A program made the position numbers and the translations under genes. From Bin5 sp965220715 (GTDB lineage: Bacteria; Chloroflexota; Anaerolineae; Caldilineales; Caldilineaceae): a DNA stretch of 64,000 nt. Numbering within the stretch: the stretch's first letter is position 1; each line of letters begins with the position of its first letter. Under the pieces are notes generated by a model. It made no database searches and was not told where the DNA came from. It was given only the letters and a program-made list of their open reading frames with translations. Shown in pieces: positions 8,572 to 17,665 of this stretch. The stretch covers positions 1,550,001-1,614,000 of the forward strand of contig OZ244843.1 of NCBI GenBank assembly GCA_965220715.1. The letters are read 5' to 3'.

Positions 8572-9939
8572 CTAATATCCCGCATTCACATACCCTTCCT
8601 GCGCGCCAGGACCGAAACCCAACTCGAACCGCCGCCGCCGGAAATCCCCCAACACGTCGGTATAGCGGGCATCGTCAATGAAGTTCTGCCGCTCAGACGG
8701 ATCCCGGTCCAGATCGAACAGCACCTCCGGCATCTCCTCACCGTAATATTGGTACTTCAGGTCATCCCATTTGATCATCAAGTTGCGCGCGCCAAACTGG
8801 CTGATGCTTTCGTTGCGCCAGTCAGCCTCTTCGCCGCGTAGAAGGGGCGCCAGACTGCGGCTATCCAGCCCATCCGGGACCGGGATCTGGCATAGCTCGC
8901 ACAAAGAGGCAAACAGATCGCACAGGTTGACATTTTCCTGGACCAACCTGCCGCCGGCAAATGATTTGGGCCAGCGGATGATCAGTGGCACGCGTGAGCT
9001 GGCCTCGAAAAACTTCTGCTTTTCCCAGATACCGTGCTCGCCCAGCATCTCTCCGTGATCGCTTGTGTAGATGATGATCCAGTCGTCAAGATCCTGGCCC
9101 ACGTGCTCCAACGCCGCCAACAGCGAACCGTACATCTCGTCGATCGTCTCGATCATGCCGTAGTAGCCGGCGACGGCGCGGCGCAGCTCCCGCGTCGAGG
9201 CATCAACGCCCACCCGCACCTGCTTCTGGCCCAGAAAAGGATGATCGAATACCGGCTCGTCGAGGAATGGCTCCACCCGGTTCAGGTAATATGTGAACCT
9301 TTCTTCACTGGTGAAGTACGGGTAGTGAGGTTGGTTCAGGCTCACTTTCAGCAGCAGCGGACGTTCCGGCTGCTGCCGGTCGTAGTAGGGATCGGTGAAA
9401 TACTGCTGGATGAAGTCGAGCGCGCCCGTCATCGCGTATTCATCCTGGATAATGTGGGGCGAGTGGCCGACTCCCGCCCGCAGCACCTCTTTCGTGTCGC
9501 TCCATTTGACGGAGGATAGCCCTCTCGTGTGACGAGAAAAGGAGGCTTCGTCCCGCGCTTCAATGAAATGGGGCGCTACCTGCATCGCCGAACCGATTCG
9601 CTGGCTCCACCCTTGCATCTGGTCCTGCCCCGTGTGGTGCAGCTTGCCGGCGGCGACCGTGTGATAGGCATATTGGCTGAATCGGCGAGCGAAGGTCATG
9701 TGGCCGTCGGGCAGATCCTGGGCGAAGATCTCGCAGCCGCATGTGCGCGGAAACTGACCGGACATCATCGCCTGGCGGCCCGGGATACAGATCGGCGAGG
9801 CTGTGTAAGCGTTGCCGAAGACGGTGCCCGTGCGCGCCAATCCATCGAGCGTGGGCGTTCGCACGACCGGATCGCCCGCGTAGCCGGTGATGTCGGCGCG
9901 GTGCTCGTCGCTCATCAGAAAGAGAATGTTGGGTGGCAT
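8572..9939 (-). CDS. Sulfatase-family hydrolase
   Basis: 455 residues from the ATG at 9939, chosen over an upstream ATG at 9990 because AGGAG lies 8 nt before it and the protein then begins directly with the family strand PPNILFLMSDEH. Asp11 is a metal ligand. The sulfatase signature CIPGR begins at Cys51 and should be converted to formylglycine. SDHGEMLGEHG supplies the second metal-binding region. There is no signal peptide, so the enzyme looks cytoplasmic. It heads a four-gene minus-strand operon. The exact sulfated or phosphonated substrate is unknown. Confidence 0.92.
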   Translation of the reverse strand: MPPNILFLMSDEHRADITGYAGDPVVRTPTLDGLARTGTVFGNAYTASPICIPGRQAMMSGQFPRTCGCEIFAQDLPDGHMTFARRFSQYAYHTVAAGKLHHTGQDQMQGWSQRIGSAMQVAPHFIEARDEASFSRHTRGLSSVKWSDTKEVLRAGVGHSPHIIQDEYAMTGALDFIQQYFTDPYYDRQQPERPLLLKVSLNQPHYPYFTSEERFTYYLNRVEPFLDEPVFDHPFLGQKQVRVGVDASTRELRRAVAGYYGMIETIDEMYGSLLAALEHVGQDLDDWIIIYTSDHGEMLGEHGIWEKQKFFEASSRVPLIIRWPKSFAGGRLVQENVNLCDLFASLCELCQIPVPDGLDSRSLAPLLRGEEADWRNESISQFGARNLMIKWDDLKYQYYGEEMPEVLFDLDRDPSERQNFIDDARYTDVLGDFRRRRFELGFGPGAQEGYVNAGY

Positions 9940-10193
9940 GTAGTGTACTCCTGGGAGAAAAGGGTGAAGAGGAGAGAGAGACCTATCCACGCTCCCCTTT
10001 TACACAGGGTCGCAATGCATGTTGTCTCTCCAGTTTGAAACTATCTTGCGGAACTGGCTAACCCTGCTGCGCCAACACAAAGTGTCATTAAGACCTGGGG
10101 TCGGCAACCCAAACATCCGCTGCCAGGCTTCTGCCGAGCCGACGAGGGGAAGTTCACATCACTGGATAAGGGAATCCCTGCTTCGGTCTGCGT

Positions 10194-11222
10194 TCAGGAA
10201 CTGCGTCGGCGCAGGCGAGCCAATTCGGCCTCCAATTCCTGCACCCGTTCCTCTGCCTGCTGGTGAGCCGCATTTTCGACATCGGCGCGCTGCGCTTCGG
10301 CATCGGCGCGCTGCGCTTCGGCATCAGCGCGCTGCGCTTCGGCATCAGCGCGCTGCGCTTCGGCATCAGCGCGCTGCGCTTCTACCTCGATCTGTGCCTT
10401 TGCCTCTTCGGCACTGTTGACTGCGACCTTCAGGGCGGGAATGACATACCCGGCATACACTTCGTCAAGAGCCAACTTTGCCAGCCTCGGCAACCTCCAC
10501 AGATCCCCAATCCTAAACTGAAAACCAGGCAGCACTTCCGAGTGGATCACTTCCTCGGCGTCGGGCTGGATCTCCTCGTATCGTTCCTGCGGCGTCAGGT
10601 GGTAAAAGTGCATGTGCTCGCCGCTTGGATCGAGTATGGTATATTCCTTTACCCCGGCCAGCGCGTAGTCTCTCTTCTTCTCCTCTGTGTCCCGACGCAC
10701 CTCTGTCTGTGTGGAGTCGGAAAGAAACTCTACAGCGGCGTCGCAAACGCCCGCAAAGGAGCGCTGGTCAATTCGTCCCCAAGAAACGGGGTTGCTATTC
10801 AGAATTATGCCGATGTCCGGTTTGCGAACCGCTCTACGTGTTCCGGACGGCTCCTGAGAGTCTGCCATTGTCATGAAAAAGCCGGTCTCCATATTGATTA
10901 GTTCTGCGACCTCGTGCGTTTCCAGATAGCGGCGCAAAAGGTCAAGAAACCAGTTTGCAAGATCAAGTTGAGGCTTGTTTGCCGAAGGCTTTGCCTCCAA
11001 TATGCCATTATTCCATTCATAGCTGACGTCAGTGTCAGGGTAGGGGTTTTCATACCACTTGGCCCAGTACTCTTCTAATGTGACACACCGCCCTTCATCA
11101 GGCGCCCAGGGATTCACCTGTTTGTCGCGCGGCGCACCATCATTGGCCGTGGTAGACCCGTTCGATTGGGATGAATCTATCTGTGTCTGAGGAACGTCTG
11201 GCGCCAGCTTTGCTGGTTCCAT
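10194..11222 (-). CDS. Uma2-family (PD-(D/E)xK-like) protein with heptad-repeat coiled-coil tail
   Basis: 342 residues. The start at 11222 is chosen because GAGGAGGGAAC precedes this ATG; a longer frame to 11300 has no such signal. The central part (about residues 45-235) fits the Uma2 restriction-endonuclease-like fold, with RKPDIGII and VEFLSDST, then EKKRDYALAGVKEY, carrying the Asp/Glu/Lys residues expected of the nuclease site. The C-terminal 75 residues are a coiled coil built on the seven-residue unit EAQRADA repeated five times. Uma2 proteins are numerous in Chloroflexota and cyanobacteria, and their function is not settled. Confidence 0.85.
   Translation of the reverse strand: MEPAKLAPDVPQTQIDSSQSNGSTTANDGAPRDKQVNPWAPDEGRCVTLEEYWAKWYENPYPDTDVSYEWNNGILEAKPSANKPQLDLANWFLDLLRRYLETHEVAELINMETGFFMTMADSQEPSGTRRAVRKPDIGIILNSNPVSWGRIDQRSFAGVCDAAVEFLSDSTQTEVRRDTEEKKRDYALAGVKEYTILDPSGEHMHFYHLTPQERYEEIQPDAEEVIHSEVLPGFQFRIGDLWRLPRLAKLALDEVYAGYVIPALKVAVNSAEEAKAQIEVEAQRADAEAQRADAEAQRADAEAQRADAEAQRADVENAAHQQAEERVQELEAELARLRRRSS
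10278..10382. repeat. 21-bp tandem minisatellite, five copies
   Basis: Five head-to-tail copies of a 21-bp unit (consensus GGCATCAGCGCGCTGCGCTTC on the plus strand, last three copies identical, first two with one or two changes). On the coding (minus) strand each unit encodes EAQRADA, exactly one heptad, so copy-number change keeps the coiled coil in frame. It lies in the C-terminal tail of the Uma2-family gene. Confidence 0.95.
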
Positions 11223-11258
11223 GTTCCCTCCTCTGGCAAAGGAAACTCTCGCCCGCGT

Positions 11259-11264
11259 ATAATA
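11259..11264 (-). promoter_or_regulatory. Possible -10 element for the Uma2-family gene
   Basis: TATTAT on the minus strand about 37 nt before the chosen start, with a weak TTAGAA hexamer 17 nt upstream. Position and distance suit a promoter, but only the -10 box is convincing. Confidence 0.35.
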
Positions 11265-11513
11265 CAACTGTTCTGTGGCCATTCTAACACGAGTCCCCAA
11301 CCGATCCCAACGACCTGCCCGGAGGGCATGTCCGTCAACCTTGCAATGAGATCACACTGCTGGTACGATCGTGCCGATACCTCCTGCTCTGCACCAAGAA
11401 TTCTGACACAAGTTCGCGGACAATTGCCTTACCAATTTGCTCGCAACTGAAAAAGCCGGACCTTCTCGCGGGAAAATCACTACCTGAACGCGCATACAAG
11501 GAGATCAAGCAAC

Positions 11514-13760
11514 GTGAGCACCCTCCATTTCGAAAAACTTTCCCAATTTGATCGCGTCGCCGAACCTGTCACCGTCAGCATACCCTTTAGCCAGGGCAAA
11601 CTGACCGACCCCGCCCAATTTGCCATCGAAGACGACGGTCTGCTGCTGCCTTCCCAACAGCGCGCCCTGGCCCACTGGTCCGACGGCAGCGTCAAGTGGC
11701 TGCTGGTCCACTTCCAGCCCGACCTGCCCGGCAATCTCTCCAAGACCCTCAGCTTTCGCGTCGCCCCTGAAAATGCGCCGCGACCGCCTCAACAAGTGAC
11801 AGTTACCGAGGACGCCAACGGCCTGCTGGTCGACACCGGACCGCTGCGCTTCCGCGTGCCCCGTGAAGGCTTTCTCCCCGTGCAGGATGTGGTCCTCGCA
11901 GAAGGTTCAGCCTGGCCCTCTCCCTTCGCCGGCTTCAAAATGGAGACCGATGCCGCCGCCGCCGGCAGCGACCGCGGCGCAGTCAAACTGGAGATTGACG
12001 AGGCAGGACCGCTGCGCGCCGTGATTCTTGTACGCGGCCGCCACCTGCAACCCGACGGCAGCGATTTCCTGGAGTTGCGCGGCCGCATCACTGCCTACGC
12101 CGGCAAAGCCTACATAGAAGTGGAGCACCAATTCCTGCACACCCTGGACATGCAGCAGGTAACATTGCAAAGCCTTCGCCTGGACTTCGCGGCCGAGCAT
12201 GCCGGGAACGCTCCCCAACTCGCTCTCGGCGAAGGCTGGTACAAAACCGCCCTCAGCCAGAGCGAGAGCGAAGTCTCACAGACCTTGGACACCGAAACGA
12301 TGCTCTATCAGTCCAATGAGCATTTTATCGACTCCTACTATGGGGATTTCTGGAGCGACTGGCGCGACGACCAGGGCGGCCTCTGTCTCTCCATCCACCA
12401 GGCCCACCAGAACTTCCCCAAGAGACTGCACGGCCACACCCAGGGCATCGCCTGCTGGCTCTACCCCGCCGGCGAAGCCCCCGCGCCAATTCTGCAGGGC
12501 ATGGCCAAGACCCACCGTATACAGCTCCATTTTCACGGGCCGGACTCGACCCTGGATTCATTGAGCCAGCGCAGTTTGCAGTTCCAACTGCCGGATCAGC
12601 CCGCGCTGCCGGTAGACTGGTATCGGGACAATAATACCTGGATTGAGACCTACTTCCCCGAGAAATTGCCTCGTCGTCTGTTCACTGACCTCAATAAGCT
12701 GCACGATGGGCGCCCCAAAGCGCTGGGCATGATGCATTTCGGCGACGCGCCCGATTCCGGTTATACCAACCAGGGCCGGGGAGGCGGCGAAAACGTATGG
12801 GTCAACAACGAATACGACCGCCCCCACGCCTGTACGCTCTTCTATGCGCTCACCGGCCAACGCCGCGCCCTCGACTCGGCGCTGGTCAGCGCCCGCCACT
12901 GGCTCGACGTAGACTTCTGTCACCATCACCCGGATCCTCTGATCGATGGCGGCCTGCGTATTCACACCCGCTACCATGCCACCGGAAGATGCATTCCTTC
13001 CCATGAGTGGACTGAAGGATTCCTGGACTACTACTTCCTCACCGGGCGGCGCGAAAGTCTGGAGGTAGCAAACTCGATCGGCGAAAACATCCTTCGTCAC
13101 ATGCAGTTGCCAACCATGCAGCAGCCGGGGGAAGCTTCAGTGCGCGAAGGGGGATGGGCCTTGCGCGCCTATGTCGGCCTCTGGCTTGGCACCGGCGAAC
13201 AGCGTTGGCACGACGAAGCCAAGCGGCTAATCGAGATGTTCCTGACCTGGCACGACGAGTTCGGCGCGCTGCTTGCGGCGTATACCAGCCACACCATGCC
13301 CCGCGTGCCTTTCATGATCTCTCTTACTGTCTGCTCTTTCGCCCGCTACCTGCTGATCGAAGACGACGAGCGCGTGAAGCAGCTGATTGTGGCGGTGATG
13401 GATGATCTCATCGAACACTGTCTCGGGCCGGACGGGGTCTTCTACTACAAAGAACTTCCTTCCCTTCAGACGACAGCGCCAACACCCCATGCGCTGGAAG
13501 CACTGACCTACGCCTGGCGCATCAGCGGCGACGAGCGCTATCTGCGGGTCGCCACCAACACATTCGCAGCGTTGATGGCCAACCTGGAAGGCAAAGAAGG
13601 CGGCCCCAAATTCGCCGATCCTTCCGGCGCGGTCATTGACGGTGTCGGGGGCGGCCGCATCTTTGCCGACAAATACACCTCGTTGATCCTCTACGCCGGC
13701 GCGGCCGCTCCCCTGGGCCTGCTGGACTGGTACGAGTACCCCTATCCAGGCGCAGCCTGA
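11514..13760 (+). CDS. YetA / exo-rhamnogalacturonan-lyase-like protein
   Basis: 748 residues from a GTG start with AAGGAGATC nine nt upstream. The first ~250 residues look beta-rich (RIFT-barrel-like, with VPREGFLPVQDV), and the second half is an alpha/alpha-toroid with repeated motifs such as NEYDRPHACTLFYALTG, HTRYHATG and EWTEGFLDYYFLTGRR. This domain order fits PcRGLX/YetA-like polysaccharide lyases (family PL26) acting on rhamnogalacturonan oligomers. There is no signal peptide, so oligosaccharides would be cleaved inside the cell. The family call is from memory of motifs and the substrate is uncertain. Confidence 0.6.
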   Translation: MSTLHFEKLSQFDRVAEPVTVSIPFSQGKLTDPAQFAIEDDGLLLPSQQRALAHWSDGSVKWLLVHFQPDLPGNLSKTLSFRVAPENAPRPPQQVTVTEDANGLLVDTGPLRFRVPREGFLPVQDVVLAEGSAWPSPFAGFKMETDAAAAGSDRGAVKLEIDEAGPLRAVILVRGRHLQPDGSDFLELRGRITAYAGKAYIEVEHQFLHTLDMQQVTLQSLRLDFAAEHAGNAPQLALGEGWYKTALSQSESEVSQTLDTETMLYQSNEHFIDSYYGDFWSDWRDDQGGLCLSIHQAHQNFPKRLHGHTQGIACWLYPAGEAPAPILQGMAKTHRIQLHFHGPDSTLDSLSQRSLQFQLPDQPALPVDWYRDNNTWIETYFPEKLPRRLFTDLNKLHDGRPKALGMMHFGDAPDSGYTNQGRGGGENVWVNNEYDRPHACTLFYALTGQRRALDSALVSARHWLDVDFCHHHPDPLIDGGLRIHTRYHATGRCIPSHEWTEGFLDYYFLTGRRESLEVANSIGENILRHMQLPTMQQPGEASVREGGWALRAYVGLWLGTGEQRWHDEAKRLIEMFLTWHDEFGALLAAYTSHTMPRVPFMISLTVCSFARYLLIEDDERVKQLIVAVMDDLIEHCLGPDGVFYYKELPSLQTTAPTPHALEALTYAWRISGDERYLRVATNTFAALMANLEGKEGGPKFADPSGAVIDGVGGGRIFADKYTSLILYAGAAAPLGLLDWYEYPYPGAA

Positions 13761-13948
13761 CCGATGCCGAGCGAATAACTGCCGGGTCAGTCTTCAATGT
13801 GGATCCCGTTTGAAACCACGAACCTCTGCGGCGGCTGGGCAACTGGTGGGCAGGAGTCCAGCCTGTTGCCTCTATGTAGGCATACTCTTGGTCTGGTTCT
13901 GGCTTGATATGAAGTGACAGTATCAGTACTGGCAGACAAAAAACGTTA

Positions 13949-15949
13949 ATGACACAAAAGATTCCCCTCTCCTCACTTCTCAATCTCGGCTTGGTCCTGT
14001 TTTTCATGGCGTTGGCCGGATATTTGCGCATTACCGGTCTCGAAAATGCCAATTTTAATTTTGACGAAAGTTATGCTCTGGAGTTGGCAGCGGATATTCT
14101 GGAGATCGACCCGTTTACTGCCAGAGGTCTCCCCTCCTCAGTTGGCATTTTCAATTCGTCTGCATTTCCCTATCTGCTGACGATTCCACTGCTCTTCAAT
14201 TCAGATCCGCACTGGGTAACAGGATTCGTCGCTCTAATCAATACATTCGCTGTGGGCGCATGCTACGGCATCGCGCGACGATGGTTTGGCTTGGGCCCAG
14301 CCATCATCGCGACATCTCTATACGCCTTGAATCCTTGGGCGGTGATCTTTTCGCGCAAAATTTGGGCCCAAAATGTCCTGTCTATCTTTACGATTGCGCT
14401 ATTGACCTGTCTATTGCTGTACCAGAAGGGACGGCGTCCGTGGTGGGGCGCATTCGCTATGCCAGTATGGGCAATCGGGATCCAGATCCATTTCTCCGCT
14501 GCCGCACTTCTGCCAGTTGTTGCCATCTCTCTTGTTACAGGTATCAACCGCAGAAATGTAAGGCAACTCACTATCGGTGGCCTGCTTTTCCTGGCTTCAT
14601 TTACTCCGATGTTATTCAGTGAAACCGGAGAGAGTTGGAACAGATTGCCTGCCGTTCTGTCGGAAGGACGATTCGAAACCAAATCCTGGTCCCTGATGCA
14701 AGGGCTTGTCATGGGAGACGGGGAAGCGGCATATTTGGGCAAAGAGGTAGTCTCTACAGTTCAACAACGACTCCATGAAAATCCCGCAGTGCGATTCCTG
14801 ACCATTCATATCATGTCAGTTCTGACAGCGGCCTCAGTTCTTTATATATTCGCCTTTCCTTTCAAAATTCGCCGCCTGGATGATTGTAGTTGGCGTCGAA
14901 TGGTGATCGGACTTGCTTCGATTTCCGCTCCTCTTATGTTTATGTACCGCCCTGGAGGTCAGTTGTTCACTTACTACCTTCTGACGATTTGGCCTGCTTC
15001 GTTTATAGCAGTTGGCATACTTATAGGTGACTTAACTAAGCTTGTTCGTGATCGAGTTTCTCGAGGCAGGCTGGCACTCTTAGGATGTTGGGCCGTCCTC
15101 ACGATCTGGTTGTTCCTCCTGGCTTCCGTGCAACTGTTCCATCATGCCAGATTCCTGCGTCTTTCCAGCCAAACCGAAGAATTGACTGTGGGTCGAATCA
15201 ATTCGATTGCCGAAGCGGTTCGCTCCATTCAGGATTCCGGCGAAGTCTATATGGTCAACCTTTCTCGTGACTTATCCACAGCGCTACGATATACTTTGCG
15301 GCAGCAACATCATGTTCGCGGCTCCCTCTCTCTCGATTCGCCGGCTGTGGTGGTCAATCAGCATCCTACGATTCTGATTCTCAGATCTGAAAACCAGCCA
15401 ATTGTGAGGGAAATCGACTCCAATATGGCGGAACATAAGGTCCCGAAGTTTTCATATGAGTGGGACACCAGAAGACTGTTTCTATATCATGTGGCCTTCG
15501 AAGACGTGCTTGAAATCTGTCAGCAAATGCCATTGTCAGCCCTGACATTTGGTGGGCAAGTGACGCTGGCAGGAACGCATTTGCAACCCACGGATGGTAG
15601 AGACGTTGTCATTGTCAATTGCTGGCATGTTCACCAGCGGCCGGCTGACCTGCCTGATCAATTGAGCGTGTTTAATCATTTGGTAGATGGCAGCGGCAAC
15701 AAAGTCACCCAAGCCGATGGCCTCGGGCACGTGCCGACGCAATGGCGAGATGGCGATATGATCCTGAACTACTACCTGCTGTCGATTCCATCCGACATCG
15801 CGGATGGCGAGTATCATCTACTGACCGGCTTGTATCGACTTGACACCGGTCGCCGCATCCCAATCGCCCAGCGTGACCTTGTCGCTGAACAAGTGCAGAC
15901 TGGGCCTTACATATTTACGAAAGGGCGATTGCAATCGCACAATCCATGA
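13949..15949 (+). CDS. Family-39 glycosyltransferase-like polytopic membrane protein
   Basis: 666 residues with an N-terminal membrane segment, then NFDESYALELA, the acidic DE-type motif in the first outer loop of the PMT/ArnT family, and about ten more hydrophobic segments up to residue ~400. The C-terminal ~250 residues are soluble and probably extracytoplasmic. Such enzymes move a sugar from a polyprenyl-phosphate donor onto a lipid or protein. The gene is visibly AT-richer than both neighbours, suggesting a different history. No clear Shine-Dalgarno precedes the ATG. Donor and acceptor are unknown. Confidence 0.75.
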   Translation: MTQKIPLSSLLNLGLVLFFMALAGYLRITGLENANFNFDESYALELAADILEIDPFTARGLPSSVGIFNSSAFPYLLTIPLLFNSDPHWVTGFVALINTFAVGACYGIARRWFGLGPAIIATSLYALNPWAVIFSRKIWAQNVLSIFTIALLTCLLLYQKGRRPWWGAFAMPVWAIGIQIHFSAAALLPVVAISLVTGINRRNVRQLTIGGLLFLASFTPMLFSETGESWNRLPAVLSEGRFETKSWSLMQGLVMGDGEAAYLGKEVVSTVQQRLHENPAVRFLTIHIMSVLTAASVLYIFAFPFKIRRLDDCSWRRMVIGLASISAPLMFMYRPGGQLFTYYLLTIWPASFIAVGILIGDLTKLVRDRVSRGRLALLGCWAVLTIWLFLLASVQLFHHARFLRLSSQTEELTVGRINSIAEAVRSIQDSGEVYMVNLSRDLSTALRYTLRQQHHVRGSLSLDSPAVVVNQHPTILILRSENQPIVREIDSNMAEHKVPKFSYEWDTRRLFLYHVAFEDVLEICQQMPLSALTFGGQVTLAGTHLQPTDGRDVVIVNCWHVHQRPADLPDQLSVFNHLVDGSGNKVTQADGLGHVPTQWRDGDMILNYYLLSIPSDIADGEYHLLTGLYRLDTGRRIPIAQRDLVAEQVQTGPYIFTKGRLQSHNP

Positions 15950-15989
15950 ATTGACGTTTTCATCTTGTCCTATTGTCTCAAAGGAAAAA

Positions 15990-16910
15990 ATGCAAGTAAC
16001 CCGCTTTAGTGCCAATCCGATCATCACCCCGGCGCTGGACGAGTCCATCGGCGCCAATATCAACGGGCCCTCACTTCTGCGCGTGCCGGAGTGGCTGCCA
16101 AACCCGCTGGGCAGGTACTATCTCTACTTCGCGCATCATCAGGGCGCGTCTATCCGCCTGGCCTATGCCGACGCCCTGACAGGGCCGTGGAAGGTTTATG
16201 TGCCCGGCACATTGCGTCTGGAGCAGACCCCCTGCTACAACCATATCGCCAGCCCGGATCTTCATATCGACCAGGAGAATCGGCGCATTCTAATGTACTA
16301 TCACGGGCCGTCAGTACGGCCGCAAGATCTTGACGCCGATCCGCTGAAGCGGAAATATCCTTTTCTGGAAGGGCAGCGTTCACTGTTGGCCATGTCAGAG
16401 GACGGCCTCAATTTTTTTTCCGACAGCGAGATCCTCGGCCCGAGCTATTTCCGGGTCTTCCGCTATCCCGATGCCGCCGACAGCTGGGTCTACGCCCTGG
16501 GTATGCCTGGCATCCTCTTCCGCAGCCGGGACGGACGCACTGATTTCGAGCCGGGACCGGTCCTCTTTGATCGCGACCAGAGGCATACGGCTCTGCTCGT
16601 GCGCGACGACATTCTCTACGTCTTCTATTCCCGCGCCGGAGATTGCCCGGAGCATATCGTCTGCGCGACGATCGACCTGCGACCGGACTGGAAAGAGTGG
16701 AAGGCCTCCGCGCCATTCTCCATCCTGCAGCCAGAGACCGACTATGAAGGCGTCAGCCTGCCACTGGAACCGTCCCAGCGCGGGGCGATTCACGAACCTG
16801 CACGCCAACTGCGCGACCCCGGCATCTACCAGGAAGACGGCCGATTCTATCTGCTCTACTCGGTCGCCGGAGAGAGCGGCATCGCGCTTGCCGAACTCTG
16901 TTTCGACTGA
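15990..16910 (+). CDS. Glycosidase-like five-bladed beta-propeller protein (GH43/GH32 fold)
   Basis: 306 residues from the ATG at 15990, picked because AAAGGA lies just upstream; the frame is open further back but overlaps the previous gene. Repeated strands with DxRLAYADALTGPWKVY, ILMYYHGP, LYVFYSRAGD and FYLLYSVAGESGIALAEL fit the beta-propeller fold of family 43/32/68-type glycosidases. The early motif NPIITPALDESIGANINGPS resembles the first blade. I could not assign all catalytic acids, so hydrolase activity is likely but not certain. No signal peptide is seen. Confidence 0.7.
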   Translation: MQVTRFSANPIITPALDESIGANINGPSLLRVPEWLPNPLGRYYLYFAHHQGASIRLAYADALTGPWKVYVPGTLRLEQTPCYNHIASPDLHIDQENRRILMYYHGPSVRPQDLDADPLKRKYPFLEGQRSLLAMSEDGLNFFSDSEILGPSYFRVFRYPDAADSWVYALGMPGILFRSRDGRTDFEPGPVLFDRDQRHTALLVRDDILYVFYSRAGDCPEHIVCATIDLRPDWKEWKASAPFSILQPETDYEGVSLPLEPSQRGAIHEPARQLRDPGIYQEDGRFYLLYSVAGESGIALAELCFD

Positions 16911-16966
16911 TTCCAGGCGCCGGCCACCTGCTCCCAAGTACCGCTTTTTTTGTGGGCAAAGACCCT

Positions 16967-17341
16967 TTACACAAGGTCGTCCAGGCTTACTTCCAGAGCA
17001 TGAGCAATCGAGGCCAGCGTCTTGGCAGAGCCGACGCGCCTCCCCGTCTCAATTTGGGAGAGGTAAACCGGGCTAATGTTGGTTGCGGCAGCCAACTCCT
17101 TCTGACTCATGCCGCGATGCTCTCGATACACTTTGATCGGGCTTACGCCTGACAAGAGTCGGTCGACCACTTTAATGGGAAAGGATTCGCCCTCTTCTTC
17201 TGTTGCAAGATCATAGATTTCTTCATCGCTCAAGATCGCCTCGGCGGCTTCTTCCTTTGCCAGTCGAACATAATCACGCCAGGGGAGCACGGCAAACATC
17301 GGTTGTCCGGCATCATCATGAATGATCTGCAGGTTGCTCAC
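16967..17341 (-). CDS. XRE-family antitoxin with N-terminal Phd-like segment
   Basis: 124 residues from a GTG start at 17341, chosen because AGGAGG lies 9 nt upstream directly after the toxin stop codon. The N-terminal ~60 residues include QIIHDDAGQPMFAVLPWRDY, like the first strand pair of Phd/YefM-type antitoxins; the C-terminal ~60 residues form a helix-turn-helix of the Cro/C1 type (MSQKELAAATNISPVYLSQIETG). It follows the toxin gene, the HigBA order. It should neutralise the toxin and repress the promoter at 17637-17665. Confidence 0.85.
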   Translation of the reverse strand: MSNLQIIHDDAGQPMFAVLPWRDYVRLAKEEAAEAILSDEEIYDLATEEEGESFPIKVVDRLLSGVSPIKVYREHRGMSQKELAAATNISPVYLSQIETGRRVGSAKTLASIAHALEVSLDDLV

Positions 17342-17354
17342 GAGAGTTTTCCTC

Positions 17355-17615
17355 CTACTGCTTGTAAGCCTGACCACGTGGTAGGATGCGCAAAATATCA
17401 ATCGAGTTGGCTTCATCGTCTCTCTCGAAAATTATCCGAAAGTCGCCAACACGCAGACGAAAGCCAGGCCGCCCCTCCAACCGGACAATGTCAATATCCC
17501 GCCGGTCGGGATTCTCTGCCAATCTGTCCAATGCCTGGCGGATGCGCTGGGCATTTTGGCGAGGCATCTTCTGAAGGGCTTTGATGGCCTGTTTCTTAGT
17601 CGTCAGCCTGAACAA
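17355..17615 (-). CDS. RelE/ParE-type toxin (HigB-like order)
   Basis: 86 residues from a TTG start at 17615, chosen because GAGGAG lies six nt before it; the longer ATG frame to 17669 would run through the promoter. Family features are KKQAIKALQKMPRQNAQRI, then GRPGFRLRVGDFRIIFERDD and IDILRILPRGQAY, typical of the RelE fold with its basic residues. It is the first gene of a two-gene operon with the XRE antitoxin 13 nt downstream. RelE homologues cut mRNA on the ribosome or, for ParE, poison gyrase; this sequence is closer to RelE. Confidence 0.88.
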   Translation of the reverse strand: MFRLTTKKQAIKALQKMPRQNAQRIRQALDRLAENPDRRDIDIVRLEGRPGFRLRVGDFRIIFERDDEANSIDILRILPRGQAYKQ

Positions 17616-17636
17616 AGTGTTCTCCTCACAGCAATC

Positions 17637-17665
17637 ACTATAGCATATCGCTTTACTGGCATCAA
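17637..17665 (-). promoter_or_regulatory. Promoter of the toxin-antitoxin operon
   Basis: On the minus strand TTGATG, a 17-nt spacer, and TATAGT (17637-17642), ending 21 nt before the TTG start of the toxin. Spacing is optimal for a vegetative sigma factor. The -35 box is wedged between two copies of a 12-bp direct repeat. Confidence 0.75.

Noticed and set aside
7753..8841. Long plus-strand frame (362 residues) opposite the AlbA_2 gene
   Set aside because: It is a GC-driven shadow of the AlbA_2 and sulfatase genes, without a family match or ribosome-binding site.
10278..10382. CRISPR array
   Set aside because: The repeats are directly tandem with no spacers and lie in frame within a coding sequence.
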